From Paludibacteraceae bacterium (GTDB taxonomy: Bacteria; Bacteroidota; Bacteroidia; Bacteroidales; Paludibacteraceae): a stretch of DNA of 64,000 nt. The stretch covers positions 1 to 64,000 of the forward strand of contig JAFUWV010000010.1 of the NCBI GenBank assembly GCA_017477325.1, in the 5' to 3' direction. A program made the position numbers and the translations under genes. The notes below the pieces were generated by a model. The model had not been told where the DNA came from. It saw only the letters and a list, made by a program, of their open reading frames with translations, and did no database searches. This document shows, in pieces, positions 50,008 through 59,100 of this stretch (the first letter of the stretch is position 1; every line of letters starts with the position of its first letter).

Positions 50008-51327
50008 TTACTGCCCTATTCCCTGATAGTTGAAACCTTGAGCAATAAGCTCTTCGCGCTCGTAGATATTACGTCCGTCAAGTATGAGACTGCCTCGCAT
50101 TGCCTTCTTCACCACCTGCCATGACGGTAGACGGAACTCCTTCCACTCGGTGACAAGCAGAAGGGCATCTGCCGAGAGGACAGCATCGTAGATATCAGTA
50201 GCGAAATAGAGGTTAGGCATTTCACCAAGAATACGTTTAGCCTCAGGCATAGCCACAGGGTCGTAAACACGAAGAGAGCATCCTGCATCTGTCAACAGAC
50301 GTATGAGAACAAGCGAGGTAGCTTCGCGCATGTCGTCAGTGTTGGGTTTGAATGAGAGTCCCCACAAGGCAATAGTCTTATCCTTGAGTTCAGCACCGAA
50401 ATGCTTAAGGAGTTTGTTGTACAGCACTTCTTTCTGACGATAGTTGACAGACTCGACAGCCTCAAGCACCTGCATACGACAACCGTTCTCACGGGCAGTA
50501 TGAATAAGCGCCTTTACGTCTTTGGGGAAGCATGAGCCTCCGTAGCCGATACCGGGGTAAAGGAACTTACTACCGATACGGGCATCGGAGCCTATACCTT
50601 TGCGAACCATATTGACATCCGCCCCTACCTGCTCACAGAGATTGGCAATATCGTTCATGAAAGAGATGCGAGTAGCGAGCATAGAGTTGGCAGCATACTT
50701 AGTCATCTCAGCAGAAGGAATGTCCATAAAGATAACCCGGAAGTTGTTCAAGAGGAAGGGGCGATAGAGGCGGGTCATCAGTTTCTTGGCCTGCTCGCTC
50801 TCAACACCAACGACCACACGGTCGGGAGACATAAAGTCCTTGATGGCATCACCTTCCTTAAGGAACTCGGGATTGCTTGCGACATCGAACTCTATATTGA
50901 GATTACGCTTGAGAAGCTCTTCCTGAACAGCCTGACGAACGAGGTGTGAGGTACCGACAGGGACAGTGGACTTAGTGACCAACAAGACATAGTTGTTCAT
51001 CGCCTGCCCCACTTCATGAGCCACATTGAGCACATATCGCAGGTCGGCAGAACCATCCTCATCGGCAGGAGTACCGACAGCTATGAAGACTATCTCAACA
51101 TGGTCAAGCACAGAAGAAAGACTTGTAGAGAAATGGAGTCTGCCCGCCTTCTGATTACGAAGAACCATATCCTCAAGACCGGGTTCATAGATAGGAATGA
51201 CACCCTGCTTGAGGGCAGCAATCTTCTGTTCGTTTATATCGATGCAGGTAACGTCAACACCCATCTCAGCAAAGCATGTTCCTGAAACGAGTCCAACATA
51301 ACCGGTGCCAACTATTGCGATGTTCAT
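50008..51327 (-). CDS. ugd: UDP-glucose 6-dehydrogenase
   Basis: A 439-residue NAD-dependent dehydrogenase that makes UDP-glucuronate for polysaccharides. The Rossmann motif GTGYVGLVSGTCFAEMG starts at residue 7; the catalytic Cys is in GGSCFPKDVKAL; the C-terminal UDP-binding domain begins after LWGLSFKPNTDDMRE. It is the last gene of the capsule export operon, 59 bases after the tyrosine kinase gene; that gap contains GTTGAGAG repeats. Confidence 0.95.
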   Translation of the reverse strand: MNIAIVGTGYVGLVSGTCFAEMGVDVTCIDINEQKIAALKQGVIPIYEPGLEDMVLRNQKAGRLHFSTSLSSVLDHVEIVFIAVGTPADEDGSADLRYVLNVAHEVGQAMNNYVLLVTKSTVPVGTSHLVRQAVQEELLKRNLNIEFDVASNPEFLKEGDAIKDFMSPDRVVVGVESEQAKKLMTRLYRPFLLNNFRVIFMDIPSAEMTKYAANSMLATRISFMNDIANLCEQVGADVNMVRKGIGSDARIGSKFLYPGIGYGGSCFPKDVKALIHTARENGCRMQVLEAVESVNYRQKEVLYNKLLKHFGAELKDKTIALWGLSFKPNTDDMREATSLVLIRLLTDAGCSLRVYDPVAMPEAKRILGEMPNLYFATDIYDAVLSADALLLVTEWKEFRLPSWQVVKKAMRGSLILDGRNIYEREELIAQGFNYQGIGQ

Positions 51328-51386
51328 TTTTAGTTGAGAGTTGAGAGTTTAGAGTTGAGAGAAGACTATTAGTTTAGAGATGAAAG

Positions 51387-53822
51387 TTACTCGTCATCGT
51401 CAGAGTAGTAGTTGTATGAGTTCTTCTTACGGCGACCATAGCCATAGGAGCCATACCCACCATAGCCATAACTGCCATATCCGTAGCCATAGCCTCCATA
51501 TCCGTAACCGTAACCATAACCGTAGCCATAGCCCTTACCATAGCGGAGTCCACGACGTTCGGTAGGAATATCGGAAAGGATGAGCTGTATCTTGTCGGAA
51601 TGGTCAACAGAAAGCTGCTGCAAAGTATTCTTTGCAAAATACTTGTTGGTCTGCATACAACGGATGACAAACAAGGTAATGTCTGTCTGCTCGACAAGAG
51701 CATAAGCATCAGGCACTTGTCCGATAGGCGAAGAGTCGATAATGACAAACTCATAACGCTCTTTGAGGATTTGCAGCATCTCTGTCAGTTTCTCACTGCG
51801 GATGAGTTCTCCGGGGTTTGGAGGAATAGTACCTGCACGGACAATGTCGAAATCGAATGCATCGTGATGCTCTATAATATCCTCAAGTGAACATTCCCCG
51901 ATCAGGTAGTTGGTCACACCCTGTGCATTGTCAAGACCAAGTTTCTCGTGTACGTTAGGCTTACGGATATCAAGGTCGATAAGAATAGTAGGTTTGCCTG
52001 TCATGGCATAGAGTGCAGCCATGTTGGTACTGAGGAACGTCTTGCCATCGCCTGACTGAGTGGAGGTGATGGTGACAGAGATGCCTGTCTTGCGCTGTAC
52101 AATAAACTCGATACGTGTACGTATACTGCGCAGCATCTCGGCATAGGACGAGCGGGGATTCTTCTTTACCAAAGTAGGATTCTCGGACTTGGCATGCCGC
52201 ACAGAACCAATGAGACGGAAGTCGGACAGACGCTCAGCCTCTTTAGGAGTACGGACTTTGTTGTTTAGCAGTTCGGAGAGAATGACAAGCAAGAGAGGAA
52301 TGATGAGTCCGATGAGCAGATAGCGGGTAGTGGTCTTGCGCTTCTGCGACCCATTGGTGACAGAAGTGGTGCGAGCCTTGTCAAGTATGTCATTGTCAGG
52401 CATATTGCTTGCCTTCTGTATCTCAGCCTCGGCACGCTTCTGAAGAAAGAATGTGTAGTAGTTGTCATCGATACGATAATTACGTTCGATAGCCACCATC
52501 TGCAGTTCTTTCTCAGGCAGGTTCTTTATGTCTTTTCTCACTTGTGCATAACGGTTCTCGAGGTCTTTCTTTTCAATCTCGAGTGAAGCACGCATGGAGC
52601 GTACCACCTCATTGATAGCCTCTTTGACATTCTCAATATCCTTAGTATATTTAGCATAATAGACATTCTTCTCGCTGAGTTCTCCGCGCTGAATACGCAG
52701 GTCGTTGAGTTGCTGCACGAGTGTCATGAGCATAGGTTCGTTGAGTCCCAAAGACGAAGGAGCAGCCACACCACCCTCTTCCATGTTGGTCTTGATATAG
52801 TTCTCGAGATAGTTGAGATAGGTCTCTTTGAGGTTGAGCGACATCTCCTGCGCATCATAACTCTCCATCTTAGCCATCAGGGTACCTGCATAGGAGCCCA
52901 CATCGACAAACTTGTTCTCTTGTCGGAAGTCGGTCATTGCTCCCTCAGAGACAACAAGCGACTGCTGCAAGAGTTCAAGTTGCTGATTGATAAAGCGAAT
53001 GGAGTTGTCCGCCACATCGTTTTTCCTGTTCAGGTTATCCTCAAGGAAACACTTGCAGAGCATATTGATGAAATCGCAGTCACGCTGAGGAGTCTCACTG
53101 ACGAGAGAGATCTGAAGAACAGAAGAACCATCAGAGACAAAATTGAGTCCCAAGCGCGAGGAGAAGTCGTCCACCAAAGAAGCACTGTCACGGAAGCGGA
53201 AATAGAGTTTGCCTGTGCGAACCATATTGTCGGTAGGCATGATGACACAATCAAACCAATCGGTCTTTATTGGTTCTCCATAATGAGTCTCGACTCTGAA
53301 ATTGAGGTCTTTATCTTTGGTAGTGATGATGAGAGTACCATCTTCCTGAATCTCGACATGGAACATCATCCCATAGGCAAAAGGACTGACTCGGCTCGGC
53401 TCCACCAAGATAGGCGTGTTGCGATATATGTTTCTTGTCTTGAATCTGCCTTGCGTAATGTAGTCAACATGCATGAAAGGCAGGGAGTCAACGACACGGC
53501 ACATAAGGTCGTAGCCCCGAAGCATGATAACCTGATTGTTCACATTCTTGTAACCTGCATCGACACCGAAGCCTTGCATCAATACGGAAGAGCCTCCGTA
53601 GGATGGACCATACTCCTTGATAATTATAGTGCCTGACGACAGATACTGCGGAATCCATTTCCTATTCTGCAGCATGGCCACTCCAAAGGCTATCACGGCA
53701 CCTATAACGAACAAGTACCAATAAGACAGAATCTTTAGCGCCCACTCCATGAGGTCGAAATTGGACTTCTCTTCCTCAAACTGAGCAGTCTGACTCGGTG
53801 CAGGTGTAATATTGTTTTCCAT
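51387..53822 (-). CDS. Polysaccharide co-polymerase/tyrosine autokinase (Wzc-type)
   Basis: An 811-residue BY-kinase. A Wzz-type chain with two membrane helices (about 31-48 and 500-520) encloses a long coiled-coil periplasmic region; the cytoplasmic kinase domain has Walker A GDGKT (591-595), Walker A' ILIDLDIRKP and Walker B FVIIDSSPIG. The C-terminus (758-811) is extreme: about 18 tyrosines in 54 residues, mostly a Gly-Tyr alternation, followed by RRKKNSYNYYSDDDE. This is the autophosphorylation cluster. It controls polymer length and export together with the two lipoproteins upstream. Confidence 0.93.
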   Translation of the reverse strand: MENNITPAPSQTAQFEEEKSNFDLMEWALKILSYWYLFVIGAVIAFGVAMLQNRKWIPQYLSSGTIIIKEYGPSYGGSSVLMQGFGVDAGYKNVNNQVIMLRGYDLMCRVVDSLPFMHVDYITQGRFKTRNIYRNTPILVEPSRVSPFAYGMMFHVEIQEDGTLIITTKDKDLNFRVETHYGEPIKTDWFDCVIMPTDNMVRTGKLYFRFRDSASLVDDFSSRLGLNFVSDGSSVLQISLVSETPQRDCDFINMLCKCFLEDNLNRKNDVADNSIRFINQQLELLQQSLVVSEGAMTDFRQENKFVDVGSYAGTLMAKMESYDAQEMSLNLKETYLNYLENYIKTNMEEGGVAAPSSLGLNEPMLMTLVQQLNDLRIQRGELSEKNVYYAKYTKDIENVKEAINEVVRSMRASLEIEKKDLENRYAQVRKDIKNLPEKELQMVAIERNYRIDDNYYTFFLQKRAEAEIQKASNMPDNDILDKARTTSVTNGSQKRKTTTRYLLIGLIIPLLLVILSELLNNKVRTPKEAERLSDFRLIGSVRHAKSENPTLVKKNPRSSYAEMLRSIRTRIEFIVQRKTGISVTITSTQSGDGKTFLSTNMAALYAMTGKPTILIDLDIRKPNVHEKLGLDNAQGVTNYLIGECSLEDIIEHHDAFDFDIVRAGTIPPNPGELIRSEKLTEMLQILKERYEFVIIDSSPIGQVPDAYALVEQTDITLFVIRCMQTNKYFAKNTLQQLSVDHSDKIQLILSDIPTERRGLRYGKGYGYGYGYGYGYGGYGYGYGSYGYGGYGSYGYGRRKKNSYNYYSDDDE
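51435..51542. repeat. Hexamer-like repeat encoding the Gly-Tyr tail
   Basis: Repeats of the form CCATAG/CCGTAA on the plus strand encode residues 761-796 of the kinase. Codon choices vary, so the array is imperfect. Confidence 0.85.
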
Positions 53823-53854
53823 GTGAATGGTTGTTTTTTACTGTTAGTTTAGTC

Positions 53855-54631
53855 TCACCATATAGGTGTGAAGTTAAGTACTGATATCAGCAGAGATATA
53901 GAGGATGTGATAAGTGCCAAGAGTCCGCTGTAGGATGCCACTTTGTAGAAACTGCCTTTTGAACGAGCCACATATATCACATCGTTGGGATAGACATAGT
54001 AGTATTTGGAGTCAATCACCGTGTTGGTTCTTATATCAAACTCAAGAATCTCAGGGTCACCCTCTCCTTTGGGGCGAATGATACGCACGTGCTTATGGTC
54101 GGCTCCGTCCATCAGGTCTCCTGACATGGCAAGAGCCTGATAGATGGTCAGTTTGTCACGATAGACAGGGAATGTGCCTGAATTGATGTCACCAATGACT
54201 GTGAAAGTCTTGTTATATATGGAGAGTTTGATCTCCGCATCGGGTATTATCTCCTTGAAGTGCCGCTCCACCTCCTGCCTTGCCTCCTCCATAGTAAGGC
54301 CTTCCACTTTTATAGGCTCGAGGAAGGGTATATCAATAGTGCCATCGGAATAGACACGATAGGAGTTCACATCGTTAGTAGAGCCGCCGCTTCTGCCTGC
54401 AGCCATCACTTTGGAGATAGTCTCGTCCATGGTTATCAGACGATAGATTATCTCATCATTGACGCGGATTCTGTAAGGCTCATAGTCGGCAGCCTCATAC
54501 TGCGGAAGTTTCTTGTTCTTGTTGTTGTCCTGCAGAAGACCTACGGCACGATGAGGATAGCAGCCCGAGAGAATGAATGAAAAGGCTGCAAACACCAACA
54601 AGGGAATAATATGTCTAAACCTGCTGCTCAT
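53855..54631 (-). CDS. Polysaccharide export lipoprotein (Wza-type), second
   Basis: A 258-residue lipoprotein. The signal ends in the lipobox LSGCYP. It has the polysaccharide-export domain (YRIRVNDEIIYRL, then a SLBB-type segment FTVIGDINSGTFPVYRDKLT) and a C-terminal hydrophobic helix that would cross the outer membrane. It lies two bases after the other export lipoprotein and 32 before the kinase gene. Two dissimilar Wza-type proteins in series suggest a hetero-oligomeric channel or two modules. Confidence 0.85.
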   Translation of the reverse strand: MSSRFRHIIPLLVFAAFSFILSGCYPHRAVGLLQDNNKNKKLPQYEAADYEPYRIRVNDEIIYRLITMDETISKVMAAGRSGGSTNDVNSYRVYSDGTIDIPFLEPIKVEGLTMEEARQEVERHFKEIIPDAEIKLSIYNKTFTVIGDINSGTFPVYRDKLTIYQALAMSGDLMDGADHKHVRIIRPKGEGDPEILEFDIRTNTVIDSKYYYVYPNDVIYVARSKGSFYKVASYSGLLALITSSISLLISVLNFTPIW

Positions 54632-54633
54632 TA

Positions 54634-55497
54634 CTAACTTCCACCTGTACCTGAAGTTCCGCCATTATTGTGCGCCTTATCGACTGCTCCCTTGATTCTC
54701 ATAACAAGCGAGTAGATAAATACTCCGAACGAGATAGTGCCTGCAGTGACCGAGATAGCAGTGGCTGCAGAGTTGATGCCGAAGGAGTAACCGGGCATAC
54801 GGCGTACGTATATCACATCGTTGGGCTCAACATAGTAGAACTCGGAGTTGATGATATCCTCAGAACGGACATCAAAAGTCTTGATGACTGTAGAGTCTTT
54901 CACCTCACGCACTATCTTTATCTCGTGACGATAGCCAAAGTCGGGAATGTCGCCCGCCATGGCAAGTGCCTCAAAGATAGTCACTTTCTCTTTGGGAAGG
55001 GTGTATCTGCCCGACTTCATTCCCACCATGGAGAATGTTCTGCCAACCACCTGCACCTCCACGGCAAGATTGGGCATAGAGCCTTGCTGAATAATCATTC
55101 CCGCCAATTTCTCCTCCAACAGATGCTTCACCTGACGCGTATTCAACCCTCTGACGTACACATGTCCGAGAGTCGGGAAATTGATATTTCCGTCTCTGTC
55201 AACAAGATAAGTATAAAGGTCGGAATTGGAGTTGGCTGCGTTGTTACGTGCCATCTGACGCACATTGGTGAATGTGGCTCCACCGTTGAAGAGCGCGGCA
55301 ATCTTCTCGTCGATGCTATATACCTGCACAAACAAGCGGTCGTCGGTCTGAAGAATATAGTCGGTGTAAAGCAGTGTGTCGGCGTATGAAGGTATCTGTT
55401 TGTCAGGCTTCTGCATGTAGTTCACCTTCTTGGAGGTAACACACGACGCAGTGAGCAATGCCACAAACAATGTTAGTATGAGATATTTAACCTTCAT
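54634..55497 (-). CDS. Polysaccharide export lipoprotein (Wza-type), first
   Basis: A 287-residue lipoprotein with lipobox LLTASCVTS. The polysaccharide-export domain starts YILQTDDRLFVQVYS; a SLBB-like segment (FSMVGMKSGRYTLPKEKVTI) and EPNDVIYVRR follow; a C-terminal hydrophobic helix and a Gly-rich tail close it. It is the first gene of the export operon, driven by a strong promoter at 55523-55554. Confidence 0.87.
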   Translation of the reverse strand: MKVKYLILTLFVALLTASCVTSKKVNYMQKPDKQIPSYADTLLYTDYILQTDDRLFVQVYSIDEKIAALFNGGATFTNVRQMARNNAANSNSDLYTYLVDRDGNINFPTLGHVYVRGLNTRQVKHLLEEKLAGMIIQQGSMPNLAVEVQVVGRTFSMVGMKSGRYTLPKEKVTIFEALAMAGDIPDFGYRHEIKIVREVKDSTVIKTFDVRSEDIINSEFYYVEPNDVIYVRRMPGYSFGINSAATAISVTAGTISFGVFIYSLVMRIKGAVDKAHNNGGTSGTGGS

Positions 55498-55522
55498 CTA
55501 TTGAATACTACATATTGGGCTG

Positions 55523-55554
55523 CAAAGATAATGATTTTTTCAGTAATATGCAAA
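55523..55554 (-). promoter_or_regulatory. Promoter of the polysaccharide export operon
   Basis: Minus strand TTTG (55554-55551), 20 bases, TATCTTTG (55530-55523): a full match to the Bacteroidota consensus, 25 bases before the first gene. Confidence 0.75.
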
Positions 55555-55579
55555 TATCCTTTATCGGTGTCGGAACAAA

Positions 55580-56155
55580 TCAGTCTTCCACGAGCGACAC
55601 AAGACCGTCACGAAGCACGTATTTCTCGCCTGTGGCAGGGCAGAGAGCGAAGCCTTCCTGATTGAAACACAGTTTCTCTCCGTATCTGCTCACCCACCCT
55701 GTTCTCTTGGCGGGATTACCCACCATCAGGGCAAAGTCGGGCACGTCTTTTGTCACCACTGAGCCTGCACCTATGAGGCAATACTGACCGAGAGTGTGAC
55801 CGCACACAATAGTTGCATTGGCTCCAACAGAAGCGCCTTTCTTTATCAGTGTGGGCTTATACTCCGACTTGCGTGACACATGGCTTCTCGGGTTGATCAC
55901 GTTTGTGAATACCATGCTCGGACCGAGAAACACATCGTCTTCGCAGGTCACTCCCGTATAGACTGACACATTGTTCTGTATCTTTACGTTTCTGCCAAGC
56001 ACTACTTGGGGCGAGACGACCACATTCTGACCGATGTTGCAGTCCTCCCCTATCGTGCAGCCCGACATGATATGGGAGAAATGCCAAATCTTGGTACCTT
56101 TGCCGATATGGCAGCCTTCGTCAATGTAAGATGACTCGTGTACGAAATAGTTCAT
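55580..56155 (-). CDS. Hexapeptide-repeat acetyltransferase, WbpD/WlbB-like
   Basis: A 191-residue left-handed beta-helix acyltransferase. Residues 10-110 are isoleucine-patch hexapeptides (IGKGTKIWHFSHIM, IGEDCNIGQNVVV); MVFTNVINPRSHVSRKSEY and the catalytic-loop GANATIVCGHTLG match UDP-2,3-diaminosugar-uronate N-acetyltransferases (WbpD/WlbB). It probably acetylates a nucleotide sugar for O-antigen or capsule. It is upstream of the export operon promoter, so it forms a separate unit. Confidence 0.85.
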   Translation of the reverse strand: MNYFVHESSYIDEGCHIGKGTKIWHFSHIMSGCTIGEDCNIGQNVVVSPQVVLGRNVKIQNNVSVYTGVTCEDDVFLGPSMVFTNVINPRSHVSRKSEYKPTLIKKGASVGANATIVCGHTLGQYCLIGAGSVVTKDVPDFALMVGNPAKRTGWVSRYGEKLCFNQEGFALCPATGEKYVLRDGLVSLVED

Positions 56156-56157
56156 AA

Positions 56158-56197
56158 TGGTTACGGGTGACGGGTTACGGGTTACAGGTTACGGTTA
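56158..56197. repeat. GGGTTAC-type array abutting the rseP stop codon
   Basis: Five imperfect GGTTACG units; the last one includes the rseP stop (56195-56197). Same family as 42128-42175. Confidence 0.8.
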
Positions 56198-57691
56198 CAT
56201 GAACAACTTGAGTATATCATTGAGGTTGGCATAGACAAGCAGTGCCAACAGCAGCCAAAAACCTATATTGTTTGCTATTTCGAGGAAACGATCAGCGGGC
56301 TTCTTTCCCGTCAGCATCTCCCACAACAGGAAGAATACGTGTCCGCCGTCAAGTCCGGGTATAGGAATTATATTCATGAAGGCAAGAATGATACTGAGGA
56401 AGGCTGTCATAAGCCACCATGAGTGCCAATCCCAAACAGGAGGGAAGAGACTGCCGATAGCACCAAATCCTCCGAGCGACTGAGCGCCTTCTTTGGTGAA
56501 GACCAACTTGAACTGCTTTACATAACTTACCAAAGTGTCCCAACCGTACTTCACACCTGCAGGTATTGATTCCCAAAATCCATACTCTACCTTGCGTGTC
56601 TTAAGATACTGCAACGGAGCCTTTGGATAGACTCCGAGTTTAGCCTCGTCACCAAGATACATCCGCAAGTCCATGCTGCCTTGGGAGGGACGATAGAGTG
56701 ATACGGTTATGCTGTCACAAGGGTGCTTCTGAAGTTCGGTCTGCACATCCTGAAAGGCAGGAGTGGGAACACCATTGACAGCTGTCACGCTGTCCCCTGC
56801 CATCATGAGTGCCTTGGCTGCAGGAGAGTTTTCCGCCAACTCGCTCACTACAAACGGGAAGCGGTAGTCTATTATTCCTTTGGCACCTGATGCCAACACT
56901 TGTTTGCCGAGGTCGTCAGGCATCTGAAGGAGTACGGTATCGGCACCACGGAGCACCGTGACCTCTTTCTCACCGTCCACTATCAGCCACTCTACGATGT
57001 CCGCCTTTGTGTCAGGCACACGGTCGCCTATATACAGTATCTTGTCGCCCTGCTCAAATCCCTGCTTAAGAAGCACATCAGCATACTGCAGACCATAAGA
57101 GGCATTCTCGACAGGCACATATTCCTCTCCCCAATGAAACAGGATACCGCTGTATATCAGCAATGCCGCAATGAAGTTAACCAACACGCCGCCAAGAATG
57201 ATAGGCAGACGCTGCCACGTCTTCTTTGAACGATACTCCCAAGGCTGAGGCTCGGAAGGGAGTCCGTCGGCTCCCGTGGTCTCATCCACCATACCCGCTA
57301 TAGCACAATAGCCTCCTATAGGCAGCCAACCTATACCCCACTCCGTGTTGTCAGGTTCTCGACGCCAATCTCCTTCGGGAAGGGCATTCAGTTCGGCATC
57401 GGTCATAGGGCGATACTGAGGATTGCCTTTCTCGTCAAGTACGGGATTGCCCTGTCCGTCGGTCTTCTCCACCATGGTACTCTCCACGTTGGGAGCAAAG
57501 AAACGGAAACGCCATTTGCCTCCCAACTTCTTCATACGGAACAATGAGAAACGGGGGTTGAAGAACATATAGAATTTCTCCACGCGCACCTTGAATATAC
57601 GCGCGAAGGTGAAGTGTCCTAACTCATGTATCACTACCAAGAATGACAGTGCCAATATCAACTGAAGTGCTCTTATCCAAAATGTTGCCAT
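56195..57691 (-). CDS. rseP: Site-2 intramembrane metalloprotease RseP
   Basis: A 498-residue site-2 protease. The zinc motif HELGH is at 22-26 and the second motif NIIPIPGLDGGH near the C-terminus; two PDZ-type domains lie between the membrane helices (LLKQGFEQGDKILYIGD; PAAKALMMAGDSVTAVNG). Length is typical of Bacteroidota. It cleaves anti-sigma factors or signal-peptide remnants in the inner membrane. The gene is 149 bases downstream of dxr, across a repeat block. Confidence 0.93.
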   Translation of the reverse strand: MATFWIRALQLILALSFLVVIHELGHFTFARIFKVRVEKFYMFFNPRFSLFRMKKLGGKWRFRFFAPNVESTMVEKTDGQGNPVLDEKGNPQYRPMTDAELNALPEGDWRREPDNTEWGIGWLPIGGYCAIAGMVDETTGADGLPSEPQPWEYRSKKTWQRLPIILGGVLVNFIAALLIYSGILFHWGEEYVPVENASYGLQYADVLLKQGFEQGDKILYIGDRVPDTKADIVEWLIVDGEKEVTVLRGADTVLLQMPDDLGKQVLASGAKGIIDYRFPFVVSELAENSPAAKALMMAGDSVTAVNGVPTPAFQDVQTELQKHPCDSITVSLYRPSQGSMDLRMYLGDEAKLGVYPKAPLQYLKTRKVEYGFWESIPAGVKYGWDTLVSYVKQFKLVFTKEGAQSLGGFGAIGSLFPPVWDWHSWWLMTAFLSIILAFMNIIPIPGLDGGHVFFLLWEMLTGKKPADRFLEIANNIGFWLLLALLVYANLNDILKLFM

Positions 57692-57708
57692 GTGCTGTTG
57701 TTTTATAG

Positions 57709-57855
57709 TTGAGAGTTGAAAGTTGAGAGTTGAGAGAAGTTTATTAGTTGAGAGTTCTTATCCTCGCTATGCTCGGAACGATCGGCATAGCCGTGGAGAG
57801 TTTAGAGAAGTTTATTAGTTGAGAGTTGAAAGTTGAGAGTTTAGAGTTTAGAGTT
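57709..57855. repeat. GTTGAGAG array with inverted-repeat core between rseP and dxr
   Basis: Arrays of GTTGAGAG, GTTGAAA and GTTTAGA flank a core at 57755-57796 in which GCTATGC (57766-57772) and GCATAGC (57785-57791) are inverted. The array runs up to and over the dxr stop region. Confidence 0.8.
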
Positions 57856-59052
57856 TATGTTTAAGAGTTGGAGTGCCTGTTCACGTGCAGCCTTGTCGGT
57901 CTGAACATAGTCTTCGTACGACGGTTTCTGACAGAATGCGGTTCGGCTCATCACCTGTTCTATTATGTCAGACATCTGCAGAAAGCCGCACCTGTTCTCA
58001 AGAAAAGCCTTGACCACCACCTCATTGGCTGCATTGAGTATGCAGGGCATATTACCTCCGCGCTCCATTGCCATATATGCCAACCTGAGGTTTCTGAACT
58101 TTTCCAAGTCAGGCTTCTCGAACGTCAGTCCGCTCGGCAGATCAAAGAAGTCTATCCTCGGGAAACTGCTTTGTACGCGCTCGGGGAAGGTGAGTGCATA
58201 CTGTATGGGAAGACGCATGTCGGGCATACCGAGTTGGGCCTTGACAGCACCGTCGGAGAACTGTACTGCGGAATGAACTATGCTCTGCGGATGCACCAAC
58301 ACCTGTATCTTACTGACAGGCACGCCGAACAACCACTTAGCCTCTATCACCTCGAACCCCTTGTTCATCATTGTGGCGGAGTCAATGGTTATCTTTGCAC
58401 CCATCTGCCAATTGGGGTGACGGAGGGCATCCTGAGCGGTGACACTGCTCAACTTGTCTTTAGGTGTCAGACGGAACGGACCGCCTGAAGCAGTGAGCAG
58501 AATCTTCTCTATCTGATTGTTCTCTTCGCCCACGAGCGACTGAAAGATAGCTGAGTGCTCCGAGTCCACAGGCAGAATGGGAGCATGATACTGACGTGCA
58601 AGACTGCATATCAACTCGCCTGCCACAACCAATGTTTCCTTGTTGGCAAGGGCGATAGTCTTTCCCGCCTTAATGGCATTGATGGTGGATGGAAGACCTG
58701 CATAGCCCACCATTGACGCCACCACTATATCTATCGACGGCATAGTGACCATGTCTGCTATTGCCTCTTTTCCCGCCCACACTTTGCAGTTCAGGTCTGA
58801 CAAAGCCTCACGCAACTGCCCGTATCTCGTCTCGTCGGCTATGCACACCACCTCGGGATGAAACTCCCTTGCCTGCTCGGCAAGTTTTTCCACACTGCTG
58901 TTGGCAGACAGTGCATACACCTGAAAGCGGTCAGGATTGCTCCTAACCACATCCAATGTCTGACAGCCAATGCTGCCCGTGCTGCCTAATATCGCTATCT
59001 GTTTTATCAATGTTCCAAGTTTCAGGTTCCAAGTTTCAAGTTGCAGGTTCAC
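57841..59052 (-). CDS. dxr: 1-deoxy-D-xylulose 5-phosphate reductoisomerase
   Basis: A 403-residue enzyme of the non-mevalonate isoprenoid pathway. NADPH motif ILGSTGSIGCQTLDV, metal-binding VDSEHSAIFQ, KITIDSATMMNKGFEVIEA and VHPQSIVHSAVQFSDG are all present. No ATG precedes the conserved start: either GTG at 59052 inside a repeat array (giving a 14-residue N-terminus MNLQLETWNLKLGT encoded by repeats) or TTG at 59010 just before IKQIAILGS. The latter matches the family N-terminus better. The C-terminus also runs into a repeat array. Confidence 0.93.
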   Translation of the reverse strand: MNLQLETWNLKLGTLIKQIAILGSTGSIGCQTLDVVRSNPDRFQVYALSANSSVEKLAEQAREFHPEVVCIADETRYGQLREALSDLNCKVWAGKEAIADMVTMPSIDIVVASMVGYAGLPSTINAIKAGKTIALANKETLVVAGELICSLARQYHAPILPVDSEHSAIFQSLVGEENNQIEKILLTASGGPFRLTPKDKLSSVTAQDALRHPNWQMGAKITIDSATMMNKGFEVIEAKWLFGVPVSKIQVLVHPQSIVHSAVQFSDGAVKAQLGMPDMRLPIQYALTFPERVQSSFPRIDFFDLPSGLTFEKPDLEKFRNLRLAYMAMERGGNMPCILNAANEVVVKAFLENRCGFLQMSDIIEQVMSRTAFCQKPSYEDYVQTDKAAREQALQLLNINSKL

Positions 59053-59100
59053 ACTTTCACAAATTCACAATTATGCATTATGAATTATGCATTATGAATT
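59011..59100. repeat. Composite array at the dxr 5' end
   Basis: GTTCCAAGTTTCAG-type units (59011-59049), CACTTTCA units (59050-59070) and two copies of TTATGCATTATGAA (59070-59100). The second and third blocks recur in the same order at 63605-63650. Confidence 0.85.

Noticed and set aside
52710-53636. A 308-codon open frame on the plus strand
   Set aside because: It is antisense to the tyrosine kinase gene, whose domains and promoter are clear; its translation has no recognisable domain.
54670-55389. A 239-codon open frame on the plus strand
   Set aside because: Antisense to the export lipoprotein gene, rich in His/Cys without motif, typical of a mirror frame.
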